From an uncultured Mucilaginibacter sp. (GTDB lineage: Bacteria; Bacteroidota; Bacteroidia; Sphingobacteriales; Sphingobacteriaceae), in NCBI GenBank assembly GCA_913775265.1, contig CAJYJH010000065.1:62001-126000 (forward strand): a DNA stretch of 64,000 nucleotides, in the 5' to 3' direction. A model generated the notes under the pieces. The model did no database searches. It worked only from the letters and a program-made list of their open reading frames with translations, and was not told where the DNA came from. Positions 44,972-54,299 of the stretch are shown here, piece after piece. A program made the translations under genes and the position numbers. Positions within the stretch are counted from its first letter, which is position 1; each line of letters begins with the position of its first letter.

Positions 44972-45436
44972 TTAATCAATTAAATCGTTAAAAATATAAG
45001 AATTTTGATAATTTATCTGGTAAGCATCCAACATTTCAATGTACTCTTCTTTAAAAATCCTTTTTTGATGATGTTGCTTTTGATTAGCGATATATTTAAT
45101 TACGCTGTCAAGTCGCGAATGGCTATTGCTGAATGCACCGTAGCCTTCCTGCCACTGAAACTTTACCGCAGATAACTTATGTTTATTTACAAACTCCGAA
45201 CTGTCGCCCTTTACTAAACGCATCAATTCGGAAATCGACTGTTTGGGATTTAACCCAATTAATAAATGCATATGGTCCGTCACTGAGTTAATGGCTATCA
45301 TTTTATGTCCATTGTTTTGAACGATACCAGTTATATACTTATGCAAGCGTTCTTCCCATTCTGGCTTAATAAGAGCTGCCCGATATTTTACAGCAAATAC
45401 GCAATGTATGTATAGTTGTGTATAGGTGTTAGGCAT
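44972..45436 (-). CDS. REP-associated tyrosine transposase (IS200-like Y1)
   Basis: A 154-residue HUH transposase. The HUH motif is HMH (His55, His57) in SVTDHMHLLIGLNP, and the catalytic Tyr115 lies in VIKYIANQKQHH. The length and motifs are of the Y1 family, complete and without frameshift, so it may be active. It starts 10 bases after the inner right REP. It is embedded in the metH-metF interval and likely co-transcribed from the SAM-controlled promoter. Confidence 0.92.
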   Translation of the reverse strand: MPNTYTQLYIHCVFAVKYRAALIKPEWEERLHKYITGIVQNNGHKMIAINSVTDHMHLLIGLNPKQSISELMRLVKGDSSEFVNKHKLSAVKFQWQEGYGAFSNSHSRLDSVIKYIANQKQHHQKRIFKEEYIEMLDAYQINYQNSYIFNDLID

Positions 45437-45445
45437 GTGGTTTAT

Positions 45446-45465
45446 GGGTAGCCTCTATCGAGGCA
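45446..45465. repeat. REP element, inner right
   Basis: GTAG (45448-45451) with hairpin GCCTC-TATC-GAGGC (45451-45464). It is the exact reverse complement of 44951-44970. Confidence 0.8.
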
Positions 45466-45481
45466 TTTTATTGTATATTAA

Positions 45482-45514
45482 TTTTTCTATAAACAGGTAG
45501 CCCCTGACGGGGCA
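45482..45514. repeat. REP element, outer right
   Basis: GTAG (45497-45500) with hairpin GCCCC-TGAC-GGGGC (45500-45513), preceded by TTTTTCTATAAACAG. It is the reverse complement of 44904-44936 with one mismatch (C for T). Confidence 0.8.
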
Positions 45515-45565
45515 TTTTTATCAAATATTTTAATATAGTGATATACTCAAAACCCGCAACATTAA

Positions 45566-48500
45566 TTAATAATTCAAATTCGGCCCCAGCCACCTTTCTG
45601 CCGTTTCTAATGACATATTTTTGCGTTTGGCGTAGTCTTCTACCTGGTCTTTGCCTATTTTGCCTAAGCCGAAGTAGCGCGACTGCGGGTGGGCGAAATA
45701 GAAACCACTTACTGCAGCGGTTGGCAGCATGGCCATGCTTTCGGTTAGATGGATGTGTGCGTTATCGGTAGCTTTTAGTAAATCAAATAGCGTAACTTTT
45801 TCGGTATGTTCAGGACAAGCCGGGTACCCCGGTGCCGGGCGGATGCCCTGGTATTCTTCTTTAATGAGTTGCTGGTTGGTTAATTGCTCTCCTTGGGCAT
45901 AACCCCAATATTCGCGACGTACCAGCTCATGCATTTTTTCGGCAAAAGCTTCGGCCAGACGGTCGGCAATGGCTTTGATCATGATGCTATTATAGTCATC
46001 GTGATCGGCTTCGTACTGCGCCACCAGTTCGTCGCAGCCAATACCGGTAGTTACTGCAAAACCGCCAAAATAATCGGGAACACCACTTTCTTTAGGGGCA
46101 ATAAAATCTGACAAAGCATAATAAGGCTCACCTGCTGCTTTTTCGGCTTGCTGACGTAGGGTATGAATGCGTGCGAGCAGTTGCGTGCGGCTTTCGTCGC
46201 TATACAACTCAATATCATCGCCTACACTGTTAGCCGGCCAAAAGCCAATCACCCCACTGGCTTGTAAAAGGTTATTGTCAATGACTTTCTGCAGCATTTG
46301 TTGTGCATCATCAAACAGCTTTTTAGCCTCAACGCCTATATTTTTATCATCAAATATTTTAGGATAACTGCCGCGCAGCTCCCAGGTATGGAAGAAAGGG
46401 GTCCAGTCGATATAAGGCACCAGCTCTTTAAGTGAAAAAGCTTCAAAAACTTTGGTGCCCGTGAAAGATGGCTTAACAGGAGCAAAACTTTCCAGATCAA
46501 TCTGGTATTTGTTTGACCGGGCCTCGTCAATGCTTAAAAAGCGCTTATCGGAGCGTTTATTCAAATGCGCCTCGCGTGCTTTTTCGTATTCCTGTTTAAT
46601 GTTTTGAATGTACTCGTCGCGGTTGTCTTGGCTCATCAAGGTGCTGCACACCGTAACACTGCGTGATGCATCCAGTACGTGAATAGCAGGACCAGAGTAA
46701 TTAGGCGCAATTTTTACGGCTGCATGGATGCGTGAGGTAGTAGCTCCACCAACAATCAACGGAATAGAAAACCCTTCGCGCTCCATCTCCTTGGCAAAAT
46801 GTACCATTTCATCTAAAGATGGTGTAATCAGTCCGCTTAGTCCGATAATATCGACCTGTTGCTTTTTGGCTTCCTCAATAATTTTCTGAGCAGGCACCAT
46901 TACGCCCATGTCGATAATTTCGAAGTTGTTACAGGCCAGTACCACACCCACAATGTTTTTACCAATATCGTGCACATCGCCTTTTACCGTAGCAAGCAGT
47001 ACTTTGCCGGCATTGCTGCGCTGGCTGGCATCGGCATTTTTTAGCTTTTCTTCTTCAATAAATGGAAGCAGGTAAGCTACCGCTTTTTTCATTACCCGTG
47101 CTGATTTTACCACTTGGGGCAAAAACATTTTACCCGAACCGAACAGGTCGCCCACGATGTTCATGCCATCCATCAGCGGACCTTCAATTACCTCGAGCGG
47201 ACGATCATATTTTTGGCGCGCTTCTTCCACATCATTATCCAGATATTCAACAATGCCTTTCACTAAGGCATGCGATAGACGCTTTTCTACCGGCTCGTTG
47301 CGCCAGGCTTCGTCTTTAACAACTTCTTTGCCTTTGGCTTTTACTGTTTCAGCATATTCTACCAAACGTTCGGTGGCATCGGGCCTGCGGTTAAGCAGCA
47401 CGTCTTCTACCCGCTCTAACAGCGGTTTGGGTATTTCCTCGTAAACTTCGAGCATACCGGCGTTTACGATGCCCATATCCATACCTGCTTTAATAGCATG
47501 GTACAGGAAAGCCGAGTGCATAGCCTCGCGCACGACGTTATTGCCACGGAAAGAGAAGGATATATTACTTACCCCGCCGCTTACTTTGGCAAATGGCAGG
47601 TTCTCTTTAATCCAGCGGGTAGCGTTAATAAAATCAACTGCATAATTATTATGCTCTTCCAAACCGGTAGCTACGGTAAGGATGTTTGGGTCGAAAATAA
47701 TATCCTGTGGTGGAAAACCAATTTCGTTTACCAAAATATCGTATGAGCGCTTACAGATTTCAATGCGGCGTTCATAATTGTCGGCCTGGCCTTGCTCATC
47801 AAATGCCATCACCACAGCGGCGGCACCATAGCTTAATATTTTACGGGCATGCTCTCTGAACTTTTCTTCGCCTTCTTTAAGCGATATAGAGTTAACAATG
47901 CCTTTTCCCTGCAAGCACTTTAAACCGGCTTCGATTACTGTCCATTTAGACGAATCGACCATGATGGGTAGCTTTGCAATATCTGGTTCTGAGGCAACAA
48001 GGTTCAAAAACTTCACCATCACTGCTTCTGAGTCGATCATGCCCTCATCCATGTTGATGTCGATCACCTGTGCGCCGCCTTCAACCTGCTGACGGGCCAC
48101 GGTAAGAGCCTCCTCATAATTTTCGGCCAGAATAAGCTTCGAAAATTTGGGAGATCCGGTGATATTAGTACGCTCGCCAACGTTTACAAAGTTAGCTTCG
48201 GGTGTTATAGTTACGGCTTCTAAACCGCTTAGGCGCATATAGGGTGCTACCTCCGGTTTTTTGCGGGGGGCATGTTTGGCGGCTTTATCGGCAATACACT
48301 TAATATGGTCGGGCGTGGTACCGCAACAGCCGCCCACAATATTTACTAAACCGGCTTTAATAAAATCATCAACTTGGTGAGCTGTTTCGTGCGGTGTTTC
48401 GTCGTACGCTCCAAACTCGTTAGGTAAACCAGCATTAGGGTATGCAGAAATAAATACGTTAGCCTTTTCGGAAAGTTCCTCAAGATACGGGCGCATTTCA

Positions 48501-49240
48501 CGGGCTCCCAAAGCACAGTTTAAGCCTACTGATAGCAGGTTGGCATGGCGTACCGAATTCCAGAATGCCTCAACCGTTTGGCCTGATAAGGTACGGCCTG
48601 ATGCATCGGTAATAGTACCCGAAATCATAATCGGCAGCTTTTTGCCCGACTCCTGTTCGTAACGCTGCACAGCAAATAAAGCCGCTTTGGCGTTTAACGT
48701 ATCAAAAATGGTTTCTATCAGTAAAAGGTCCGAGCCACCATCTACCAAACCGCGTACCTGCTCATAATAAGCTTCGGCTAGGTCGTCAAACGTAACGGCA
48801 CGATAGCCCGGGTCGTTTACATCTGGTGATAATGATGCGGTACGATTGGTAGGGCCTACCGCACCGGCTACAAAACGTGGTTTATCCGGCGTTTTGTGGT
48901 TGTATTCATCGGCAACTTCACGCGCTAAACGGGCACCTTCATAGCTCATTTCATAAGCCAGCTCTTCCATATGGTAGTCGGCCAAACTAATGCGTTGGGT
49001 ACTGAAGGTATTGGTTTCGATAATATCGGCACCGGCATCCAGGTATTCGGCATGAATAGCTTTGATCACATCCGGGCGGGTAAGATTGAGCAAATCATTA
49101 TTGCCCTTTAAATCAGACGGATGGTTTTTAAAACGCTCCCCACGAAAATCATCCTCCGTTAACTGATAGCGCTGTATCATGGTTCCCATGGCGCCGTCAA
49201 TTACCAGTATGCGTTTTTGTAATTGTTCGTATATATTCAT
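45566..49240 (-). CDS. metH: Cobalamin-dependent methionine synthase
   Basis: A full-length 1224-residue MetH. The homocysteine domain has zinc motifs GLNCALG and [11 protein letters not shown]; the pterin domain (about 350-640) has [15 protein letters not shown]; the cap and B12 domain carries [14 protein letters not shown] (about residue 755, His being the cobalt ligand); the C-terminal reactivation domain ends with the SAM-binding region [26 protein letters not shown]. It transfers a methyl from methyl-THF to homocysteine. A SAM-I riboswitch precedes it; a RAYT cassette separates it from metF. Confidence 0.98.
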   Translation of the reverse strand: MNIYEQLQKRILVIDGAMGTMIQRYQLTEDDFRGERFKNHPSDLKGNNDLLNLTRPDVIKAIHAEYLDAGADIIETNTFSTQRISLADYHMEELAYEMSYEGARLAREVADEYNHKTPDKPRFVAGAVGPTNRTASLSPDVNDPGYRAVTFDDLAEAYYEQVRGLVDGGSDLLLIETIFDTLNAKAALFAVQRYEQESGKKLPIMISGTITDASGRTLSGQTVEAFWNSVRHANLLSVGLNCALGAREMRPYLEELSEKANVFISAYPNAGLPNEFGAYDETPHETAHQVDDFIKAGLVNIVGGCCGTTPDHIKCIADKAAKHAPRKKPEVAPYMRLSGLEAVTITPEANFVNVGERTNITGSPKFSKLILAENYEEALTVARQQVEGGAQVIDINMDEGMIDSEAVMVKFLNLVASEPDIAKLPIMVDSSKWTVIEAGLKCLQGKGIVNSISLKEGEEKFREHARKILSYGAAAVVMAFDEQGQADNYERRIEICKRSYDILVNEIGFPPQDIIFDPNILTVATGLEEHNNYAVDFINATRWIKENLPFAKVSGGVSNISFSFRGNNVVREAMHSAFLYHAIKAGMDMGIVNAGMLEVYEEIPKPLLERVEDVLLNRRPDATERLVEYAETVKAKGKEVVKDEAWRNEPVEKRLSHALVKGIVEYLDNDVEEARQKYDRPLEVIEGPLMDGMNIVGDLFGSGKMFLPQVVKSARVMKKAVAYLLPFIEEEKLKNADASQRSNAGKVLLATVKGDVHDIGKNIVGVVLACNNFEIIDMGVMVPAQKIIEEAKKQQVDIIGLSGLITPSLDEMVHFAKEMEREGFSIPLIVGGATTSRIHAAVKIAPNYSGPAIHVLDASRSVTVCSTLMSQDNRDEYIQNIKQEYEKAREAHLNKRSDKRFLSIDEARSNKYQIDLESFAPVKPSFTGTKVFEAFSLKELVPYIDWTPFFHTWELRGSYPKIFDDKNIGVEAKKLFDDAQQMLQKVIDNNLLQASGVIGFWPANSVGDDIELYSDESRTQLLARIHTLRQQAEKAAGEPYYALSDFIAPKESGVPDYFGGFAVTTGIGCDELVAQYEADHDDYNSIMIKAIADRLAEAFAEKMHELVRREYWGYAQGEQLTNQQLIKEEYQGIRPAPGYPACPEHTEKVTLFDLLKATDNAHIHLTESMAMLPTAAVSGFYFAHPQSRYFGLGKIGKDQVEDYAKRKNMSLETAERWLGPNLNY

Positions 49241-49372
49241 TCTTGAGTATCAGATATTGAGTATCAAGTATCAAGATGCGGTTGCATCACAGGATTTTAA
49301 CCACCTAATTTTTGGTACTTGATATTAAAATAGCTTATGTCGAAAAGTCGGCGGTTTGGAATCTTGACTTTC
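49241..49372 (-). other. Leader between the SAM riboswitch and metH, with GTATCA-type repeats
   Basis: 132 bases. Tandem GAGTATCA (49245-49252, 49259-49266) and a third copy AAGTATCA (49266-49273) lie just before the metH start, and TACTTGATAT occurs near 49314. A second ATAAGC (minus strand, 49333-49338) repeats the P1 3' strand of the riboswitch and may take part in the expression switch. No T-tailed terminator was found here. Confidence 0.5.
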
Positions 49373-49485
49373 GCTTATCCGTCTTAAAATCTGATAGTTA
49401 ACAGTTTTAAGTAGAATGTAGCACCTTGTAAGCACAGGTTGCTAAGACTTCGCAGGGTCCAGTCCCTCCGTCTTTCTCTATAAGC
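49373..49485 (-). ncRNA. SAM-I (S-box) riboswitch
   Basis: The minus strand reads GCTTAT (P1 5'), then GGAGGGACTGGACCCTGCGA, then TTAGCAACC, then AAGGTGCTACATTC, closing with ATAAGC (P1 3' at 49373-49378). These are the conserved S-box core elements in order. About 113 bases long. It binds SAM and should reduce expression of metH and downstream metF when SAM is abundant. P1 strands are 6 bases each and fully complementary. Confidence 0.93.
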
Positions 49486-49489
49486 AGTA

Positions 49490-49497
49490 CAAAGTTG
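49490..49497 (-). promoter_or_regulatory. Candidate -7 element of the metH operon
   Basis: The minus strand reads CAACTTTG, 7 of 8 to TAnnTTTG, with ACTTG about 20 bases upstream. It would start transcription at or just before the riboswitch P1 stem. Confidence 0.35.
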
Positions 49498-49549
49498 CAA
49501 AATAGGGCCGTGATTTGCAAGTAATAAACCACACAATCAAGCCCAATAA

Positions 49550-49577
49550 AAAGGGCCGCCTTTACAGGCAGCCCTTT
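49550..49577 (-). terminator. Terminator of the BI-1 gene
   Basis: A stem AAAGGGC.GCC with GGC.GCCCTTT (one mismatch), 4-6 base loop; on the minus strand it is followed by TTTTTAT. It lies 26 bases after the gene's stop. Confidence 0.8.
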
Positions 49578-49603
49578 CATGAAAATATACTCAAAAGCAA
49601 CGT

Positions 49604-50335
49604 TTATCTACGGTTGCCGAATATTCTCAGTAACGATAAAAACAGGTTGATAAAGTCCATATATAGAGTCAGCGCACCCATAATGGCCATCTTTTTAGTA
49701 TCAGCTAAGCCATACTCTAAACCAGCGCCAATACGTTTCAATTTTTGAACATCATAAGCAGTTAAACCCACAAATACCGCTACGCCAATGTAGCTGATCG
49801 CTTTACTCAGTCCTTCGCTGCCAATAAACATGTTTACCAACGACGCAATGATTATACCTATCAGGCCCATTATCATTAACGAACCAAACTTGGTTAAATC
49901 CTGGTTGGTAGTGTAACCCGCTACGGCCATAATACCAAATACCGCCGAAGCCGTAATAAATACACCTAAAACTGATGATGCAGTGTAGACCAGTAACACA
50001 AAGCTTAAGCTGGTACCCATTAACGCTGCAAACAAAACAAATAAAAGGGTAAGCACCGGTGCCGAAAGTTTATTTAAACCAAACGACATCAGCATTACAA
50101 ATGCTAACGGAGCAAACATCACGATGGTACCTAAACCGGTTCTACGGCCGGTGCTCAGGTCAATCAGTTTGCTTAATAAATTAATGTCGGTAGCAAATAA
50201 ATAGGCGCAAAAAGCAGATATGCCTAACGCTACAAACATCCACATAAATACATTGGCGATAAACTTGCGCGATGAAGCCTGATCGTCCAATTGTATTACG
50301 TTCTCGTATTGATAATCAAAATTCTTGTTTTCCAT
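49604..50335 (-). CDS. Bax inhibitor-1/YccA family membrane protein
   Basis: A 243-residue protein with seven predicted membrane segments and the BI-1 signature IGVAVFVGLTAYDVQKLKRI near residue 180-200; the C-terminus ends YMDFINLFLSLLRIFGNRR. The YccA branch binds FtsH and inhibits its proteolysis; other members are calcium leak channels. Which applies here is not shown. Monocistronic, with its own terminator. Confidence 0.9.
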   Translation of the reverse strand: MENKNFDYQYENVIQLDDQASSRKFIANVFMWMFVALGISAFCAYLFATDINLLSKLIDLSTGRRTGLGTIVMFAPLAFVMLMSFGLNKLSAPVLTLLFVLFAALMGTSLSFVLLVYTASSVLGVFITASAVFGIMAVAGYTTNQDLTKFGSLMIMGLIGIIIASLVNMFIGSEGLSKAISYIGVAVFVGLTAYDVQKLKRIGAGLEYGLADTKKMAIMGALTLYMDFINLFLSLLRIFGNRR

Positions 50336-50396
50336 TTTTATAAATTAATCAGGTTAAAGGTATAATATATTTTAGACACTTAAACAGCCTTAAAGT

Positions 50397-50963
50397 TTAA
50401 GTAAGGCGGCGCATTAGTTGTTCCTCTACACGTTTAAACACTTGTAATGGTTTGAGCGCACGCCAGTTCAGTTCATCAAGACCGCCTCCAAAATTGATGT
50501 AGTAATCAATGTTGTTTTGTTTAAATTCGTCGATCACGTGTTCCCTGAAATTAACACCTGCAATCCATCCGTCTTCAACATCCTGAAACCACTCTTCGTA
50601 ATAACAATCGTCTGATGAGTGAAAGTTTAAGACGTTTTCGCCTATCAGTATAAACTTATTGATGCCGTTATCAATCATCAATTCCATGATCTCCCGTTTC
50701 AGCGTCATGATGTCGTTATTGATGGCATCATTCCACTCGCCAATAAACTCTATGATTACGTAACCGCGATCATAATCGGCATATAAAACTTTTAAATACA
50801 ATGTGTTGGAGCCAAAGTAGTCCCATTGCGGGTGCAACAGATAATTGTACACCTGCTTATCAAACTCAAACTCATTATACACCGTAGCATAAAATGGCGA
50901 ATACTCATCCTCCGACGCTACATAATCATCTCTCCACCTGTAGTATGGCTCTATTTCGTGCAT
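50397..50963 (-). CDS. Acidic hypothetical protein, not recognised
   Basis: A 188-residue, strongly acidic and Tyr/Trp-rich soluble protein (YYRWRDDYVASEDEYSPFY, DDCYYEEWFQDVEDGW). No signal peptide or membrane segment is seen. The central part YVIIEFIGEWNDAINNDI and KFILIGENVLNF suggests an alpha/beta fold. I have no family name for it; its even codon composition and intact length support a real gene. Confidence 0.7.
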   Translation of the reverse strand: MHEIEPYYRWRDDYVASEDEYSPFYATVYNEFEFDKQVYNYLLHPQWDYFGSNTLYLKVLYADYDRGYVIIEFIGEWNDAINNDIMTLKREIMELMIDNGINKFILIGENVLNFHSSDDCYYEEWFQDVEDGWIAGVNFREHVIDEFKQNNIDYYINFGGGLDELNWRALKPLQVFKRVEEQLMRRLT

Positions 50964-51097
50964 GTGTTATCAATGTGCAAATATGCTTGTGTACGTAAGT
51001 GCAAATGTTTTGCTTGCACGTATGCATACCTGCTTTTGCTTTTAAATTATAGTTCTCTTTTATTCATCTGCACATACGCTCACAGCATATCTGCACA

Positions 51098-51904
51098 TCA
51101 TTTTTTATACGCATCAACTGCTTTACGAACGCTGCCGTGCTCGTTCAAAAGTTGAGCAGCTGTTGGTTCATCAACGCCAATTTCCTGCATAATCATGCGG
51201 GTGCCGCGGTCAACCAGCTTATGGTTAGTTAACTGCATATCTACCATTTTATTACCTTTTACCCGTCCCAGTTGTATCATTACTGCCGTGCTTAGCATGT
51301 TTAATACCAACTTTTGCGCGGTACCGGCTTTCATGCGGGTAGAACCGGTTACAAACTCCGGCCCGGTTACTACTTCAACCGGAAATTGTGCTTCGGCTGC
51401 TACCGGGCTGCCTGCATTACAAACAACACAGCCGGTTATCAAACCTTCTTCGTTAGCCTTGCGCAAACCGCCAATTACATAGGGTGTACGACCCGAGGCG
51501 GCAATGCCTACTACCACGTCATTTGCAGTTATGTTAAATTCCTGCAGATCCTTCCAGGCCTGTTCGGCGTCATCTTCGGCAAACTCTACGGCTTTGCGTA
51601 TGGCGCTATCGCCGCCGGCTATAATGCCTACAACCCAATCAAAGGGTACACCAAAGGTTGGCGGACATTCAGAGGCATCAACCACACCTAAACGGCCGCT
51701 GGTGCCTGCGCCAATGTAAAACAGACGGCCCCCGGCTCTCATCTTTTCGGTTACGGCTTGTACCAGCTTTTCTATCTGCGGTAAAGCCTTGGCTACCGCC
51801 TCCGGAACAGTTCTGTCTTCTTGGTTGATGTGCTGAAGCAGTTCGGCAACCGGTAGTTGCTCCAGGTGAGTATAATGTGAGTCTTGCTCAGTGGTGTTTA
51901 TCAT
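51098..51904 (-). CDS. murQ: N-acetylmuramic acid 6-phosphate etherase
   Basis: From the ATG at 51904 the protein has 268 residues, a normal MurQ length. SIS-domain motifs: FYIGAGTSGRLGVVDASECPPTFG (catalytic Glu in DASE), GIAASGRTPYV and TGSTRMKAGTAQKLVLNMLST. It cleaves MurNAc-6-phosphate to GlcNAc-6-phosphate and lactate in cell-wall recycling. An upstream in-frame ATG at 51949 adds 15 unrelated residues and overlaps the divergent region. No murP or anmK is adjacent. Confidence 0.95.
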   Translation of the reverse strand: MINTTEQDSHYTHLEQLPVAELLQHINQEDRTVPEAVAKALPQIEKLVQAVTEKMRAGGRLFYIGAGTSGRLGVVDASECPPTFGVPFDWVVGIIAGGDSAIRKAVEFAEDDAEQAWKDLQEFNITANDVVVGIAASGRTPYVIGGLRKANEEGLITGCVVCNAGSPVAAEAQFPVEVVTGPEFVTGSTRMKAGTAQKLVLNMLSTAVMIQLGRVKGNKMVDMQLTNHKLVDRGTRMIMQEIGVDEPTAAQLLNEHGSVRKAVDAYKK

Positions 51905-51979
51905 TTCTTTCTTACAAATGTGTAACAAAATTCGGCAAAATTCCGTCAACTACAACAACGCATAACACATTCAAATGCG

Positions 51980-51987
51980 TATTTTTG
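51980..51987 (+). promoter_or_regulatory. Candidate -7 element of the S41 protease gene
   Basis: TATTTTTG matches TAnnTTTG exactly and ends only 12 bases before the ATG at 52000, which implies a leader of a few bases. Confidence 0.42.
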
Positions 51988-51999
51988 TTACGGGGACTT

Positions 52000-53592
52000 A
52001 TGAAGCAAACAGCAGTTATTATATTCAGATCGGTAATTTTATTACTTGCCGGTATAGCTATTGGTTTGCTCCTAAATAAGCGTACTGCCGACATTGACGA
52101 GCCCTACCAAATGACTGGTAACGACAAGCTTGACCGGGTCATGAAACTGGTTCGTAAAAAATATGTAGACTCGCTTAATATTGATAGTGTCGAGGGTGTG
52201 GCCATCAATAACCTGCTCCAAAAGCTGGATCCGCATTCGGTATACCTCCACAAAAAACAAGCAGAATCATTATCAGAAAAACTGGAAGGCGGCTTTGACG
52301 GCATTGGTGTAGAATCGCAAATACTGCGCGATACACTTTTTATTGCGCAGGTTATTCCGGGATCGCCGGCGGCTAAGGCAGGTTTGCCTAACGGTGCAAA
52401 GGTTGTTACCTTAAACGGACGGCCTTTTGCAGGTACGCATTTAGACCCAAATAAAGTAAGTGAGGCTTTTGCTGATAAAAAAGATACAGGTTTAGATTTT
52501 GGGGTGATAGCTTACGGCGAACAAACCGTTAAAAATTATCATATAAAACATGGCCATATTAACATGAGCAGCCTGGATGCTTCGTACATGAGTTCGCCGG
52601 GAACAGGGTATATTAAGATTGGGAAGTTTGGCGCAGCTACGGATGCCGACTTTAGGGCTGCCTTAAAGCGTTTAAAAGCCAATGGCATGCAAAAGCTGGT
52701 GCTCGATTTAAGGGGTAACGGCGGTGGCTATTTAAATACAGCTACAGCATTGGCCGATGAGTTTTTGCCTAAAAACAAACTAATTGTTTATACCCAGGGC
52801 CAACACGAACCTCGTACCGATTATTTTGCCACTGATTCGGGCGTATATGAAAACGGTAAGCTGGCTGTATTGATTGATGAACATTCGGCATCGGCCAGTG
52901 AAATATTGGCCGGGGCGTTACAGGATCTGGACCGCGCTGTGATTGTAGGCCGCCGTTCTTTTGGTAAGGGACTGGTGCAGGAGCAGTTTTCGTTTGATGA
53001 TGGTTCGGCGTTAAATTTAACGGTGGCCAGGTATTTTACCCCGTCGGGCCGCAGCATCCAAAAATCATATAAGAAAGGGACTGAAAATTACCGGAACGAG
53101 TTAAGTGAGCGTTTGCAAAAAGGCGAGCTGTATGTAGCTCAAAACAATGTAGACGACAGCACTTTTAATACCTCGGTAACTTACCATACCAGCGCCGGTA
53201 AAAAAGTGTATGGCGGCGGCGGTATTATGCCCGATGTTTTTGTGCCCGAGGACGCAGCCGTAAATGTGCCTCTGATAAATGAGCTGAGCCGCAGCCAATT
53301 ATTTACCGCTTATGTGATTGACCATATGCAAGGGGTATTGAAAAACTACAAAACTCCATCCGAATATGTACAGTATTACAGCGTGACCGATGATGAACTG
53401 ACCTGCTTTATTGTTTATGCTGCCGGAACGCTGAAAGAGATGGACTCACGTGAAATAGGCCTGGCTAAAAATTACATGAAGCTATTGCTGAAGGCACAAG
53501 GTGCCCGTTTTAAATGGGGTAACGAGTGGTACTACCGCATAATCAACCAAAATGACCTGGCCATATCTAAAGCCGAAACTGCTTTGGATTAA
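52000..53592 (+). CDS. S41-family carboxyl-terminal processing protease (CtpA-like)
   Basis: A 530-residue membrane-anchored serine protease. N-terminal membrane segment (residues about 5-24), a PDZ domain (about 95-175, GIGVESQILRDTLFIAQVIPG, SPAAKAGLPNGAKV), and the S41 core with catalytic Ser in DEHSASASEIL and Lys in RRSFGKGLVQ (about 325-331), then a C-terminal helical region of 130 residues. It trims or degrades envelope proteins from the C-terminus. The ATG at 52000 is chosen: an upstream ATG at 51877 would fuse unrelated residues and run across the promoter and into murQ. Confidence 0.92.
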   Translation: MKQTAVIIFRSVILLLAGIAIGLLLNKRTADIDEPYQMTGNDKLDRVMKLVRKKYVDSLNIDSVEGVAINNLLQKLDPHSVYLHKKQAESLSEKLEGGFDGIGVESQILRDTLFIAQVIPGSPAAKAGLPNGAKVVTLNGRPFAGTHLDPNKVSEAFADKKDTGLDFGVIAYGEQTVKNYHIKHGHINMSSLDASYMSSPGTGYIKIGKFGAATDADFRAALKRLKANGMQKLVLDLRGNGGGYLNTATALADEFLPKNKLIVYTQGQHEPRTDYFATDSGVYENGKLAVLIDEHSASASEILAGALQDLDRAVIVGRRSFGKGLVQEQFSFDDGSALNLTVARYFTPSGRSIQKSYKKGTENYRNELSERLQKGELYVAQNNVDDSTFNTSVTYHTSAGKKVYGGGGIMPDVFVPEDAAVNVPLINELSRSQLFTAYVIDHMQGVLKNYKTPSEYVQYYSVTDDELTCFIVYAAGTLKEMDSREIGLAKNYMKLLLKAQGARFKWGNEWYYRIINQNDLAISKAETALD

Positions 53593-53625
53593 GGCAGACC
53601 AATAAGCGACAAACAATAAGAATTT

Positions 53626-53676
53626 TATAATGCAAAACGGCCGCTGAATGTATTCCAGCGGCCGTTTTGCATTATA
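53626..53676. terminator. Bidirectional terminator between the S41 gene and lspA
   Basis: A perfect 21-base-pair stem (53626-53646 with 53656-53676) with a 9-base loop; it is A-rich at the 5' foot and T-rich at the 3' foot. Confidence 0.92.
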
Positions 53677-53690
53677 TCGTTCAAAAGCAT

Positions 53691-54296
53691 CTATTCTTCA
53701 ACAACCTCGCTATGCGGACTGCTTACTTCTTCTTCCTGCTTTTTAAAGTAGCGGTTTTGATATATTAAGATCAGGATGACGCCTACAGAGATGGCAGAGT
53801 CGGCCAGGTTAAAGATGGGTCTGAAAAATTTAAATTCTTCGCCGCCCCAAACCGGTAACCATGCCGGAAATGTACCCTGTATAATAGGGAAATAGAACAT
53901 ATCTACCACCCGTCCCTGAAAAATAGGGGCATATTTATAAATCACGCCATAAAAGGTAGAATCTATAATATTGCCCAAAGCTCCGGCAAAAATAAGTGCT
54001 ACGTTTAGGATAAGTCCGCGGTGGTATTTGTGTTTAATTAAATAAACCAACGCCACGCCAATGCCTATTACGGCAAATACCCTAAATAACGACAAGGCCA
54101 GTTTACCGGCCACGCCGCCTAATTCCCAGCCAAAGGCCATACCATTGTTTTCGGTGTAAAGCAACATGCCGCGGTCGCCCAGAAAATGAATTTCCTGACC
54201 CATGTACATATTGTTGCGCACCCATATTTTAATGGCCTGGTCTGCCAGGATGACTAAAAAAGCTAATAAAAAAGGTTTTACGTAAGATGCCTTCAT
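53691..54296 (-). CDS. lspA: Lipoprotein signal peptidase II
   Basis: A 201-residue LspA with four membrane segments. The catalytic Asp pair lies in GALGNIIDSTFYG and FNLADSAISVGVIL. It cleaves prolipoprotein signal peptides before the lipidated Cys. The loop between these motifs is somewhat long (about 50 residues), typical for Bacteroidota. It is the last gene of ileS-dksA/traR-lspA, 3 bases after the regulator. Confidence 0.95.
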   Translation of the reverse strand: MKASYVKPFLLAFLVILADQAIKIWVRNNMYMGQEIHFLGDRGMLLYTENNGMAFGWELGGVAGKLALSLFRVFAVIGIGVALVYLIKHKYHRGLILNVALIFAGALGNIIDSTFYGVIYKYAPIFQGRVVDMFYFPIIQGTFPAWLPVWGGEEFKFFRPIFNLADSAISVGVILILIYQNRYFKKQEEEVSSPHSEVVEE

Positions 54297-54299
54297 GTA

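Larger units (their letters stand above)
44904..45514. mobile_element. REP-associated tyrosine transposase (RAYT) cassette between metH and metF
   Basis: A 611-base unit bounded by inverted REP elements: two nested pairs (outer 33 bases, inner 20 bases) flank a single Y1 transposase gene. Each REP has a GTAG tetranucleotide next to a short hairpin with a 4-base loop. The order REP-REP-transposase-REP-REP corresponds to the RAYT/BIME architecture known from enterobacteria and pseudomonads. No target duplication is expected for this class. Confidence 0.78.

Noticed and set aside
44904-45514. Inverted repeats read as terminal inverted repeats of a DDE-type insertion sequence, or as a tiny CRISPR array
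   Set aside because: The enzyme is an HUH Y1 transposase, whose family has no terminal inverted repeats. There are only two copies of each unit, in inverted orientation, each with a GTAG hairpin, which fits REP elements and not CRISPR.
51877-51999. Long N-terminal extension of the S41 protease from an ATG at 51877
   Set aside because: It would overlap the murQ start, contain the promoter element and place 41 unrelated residues before a clean membrane anchor.
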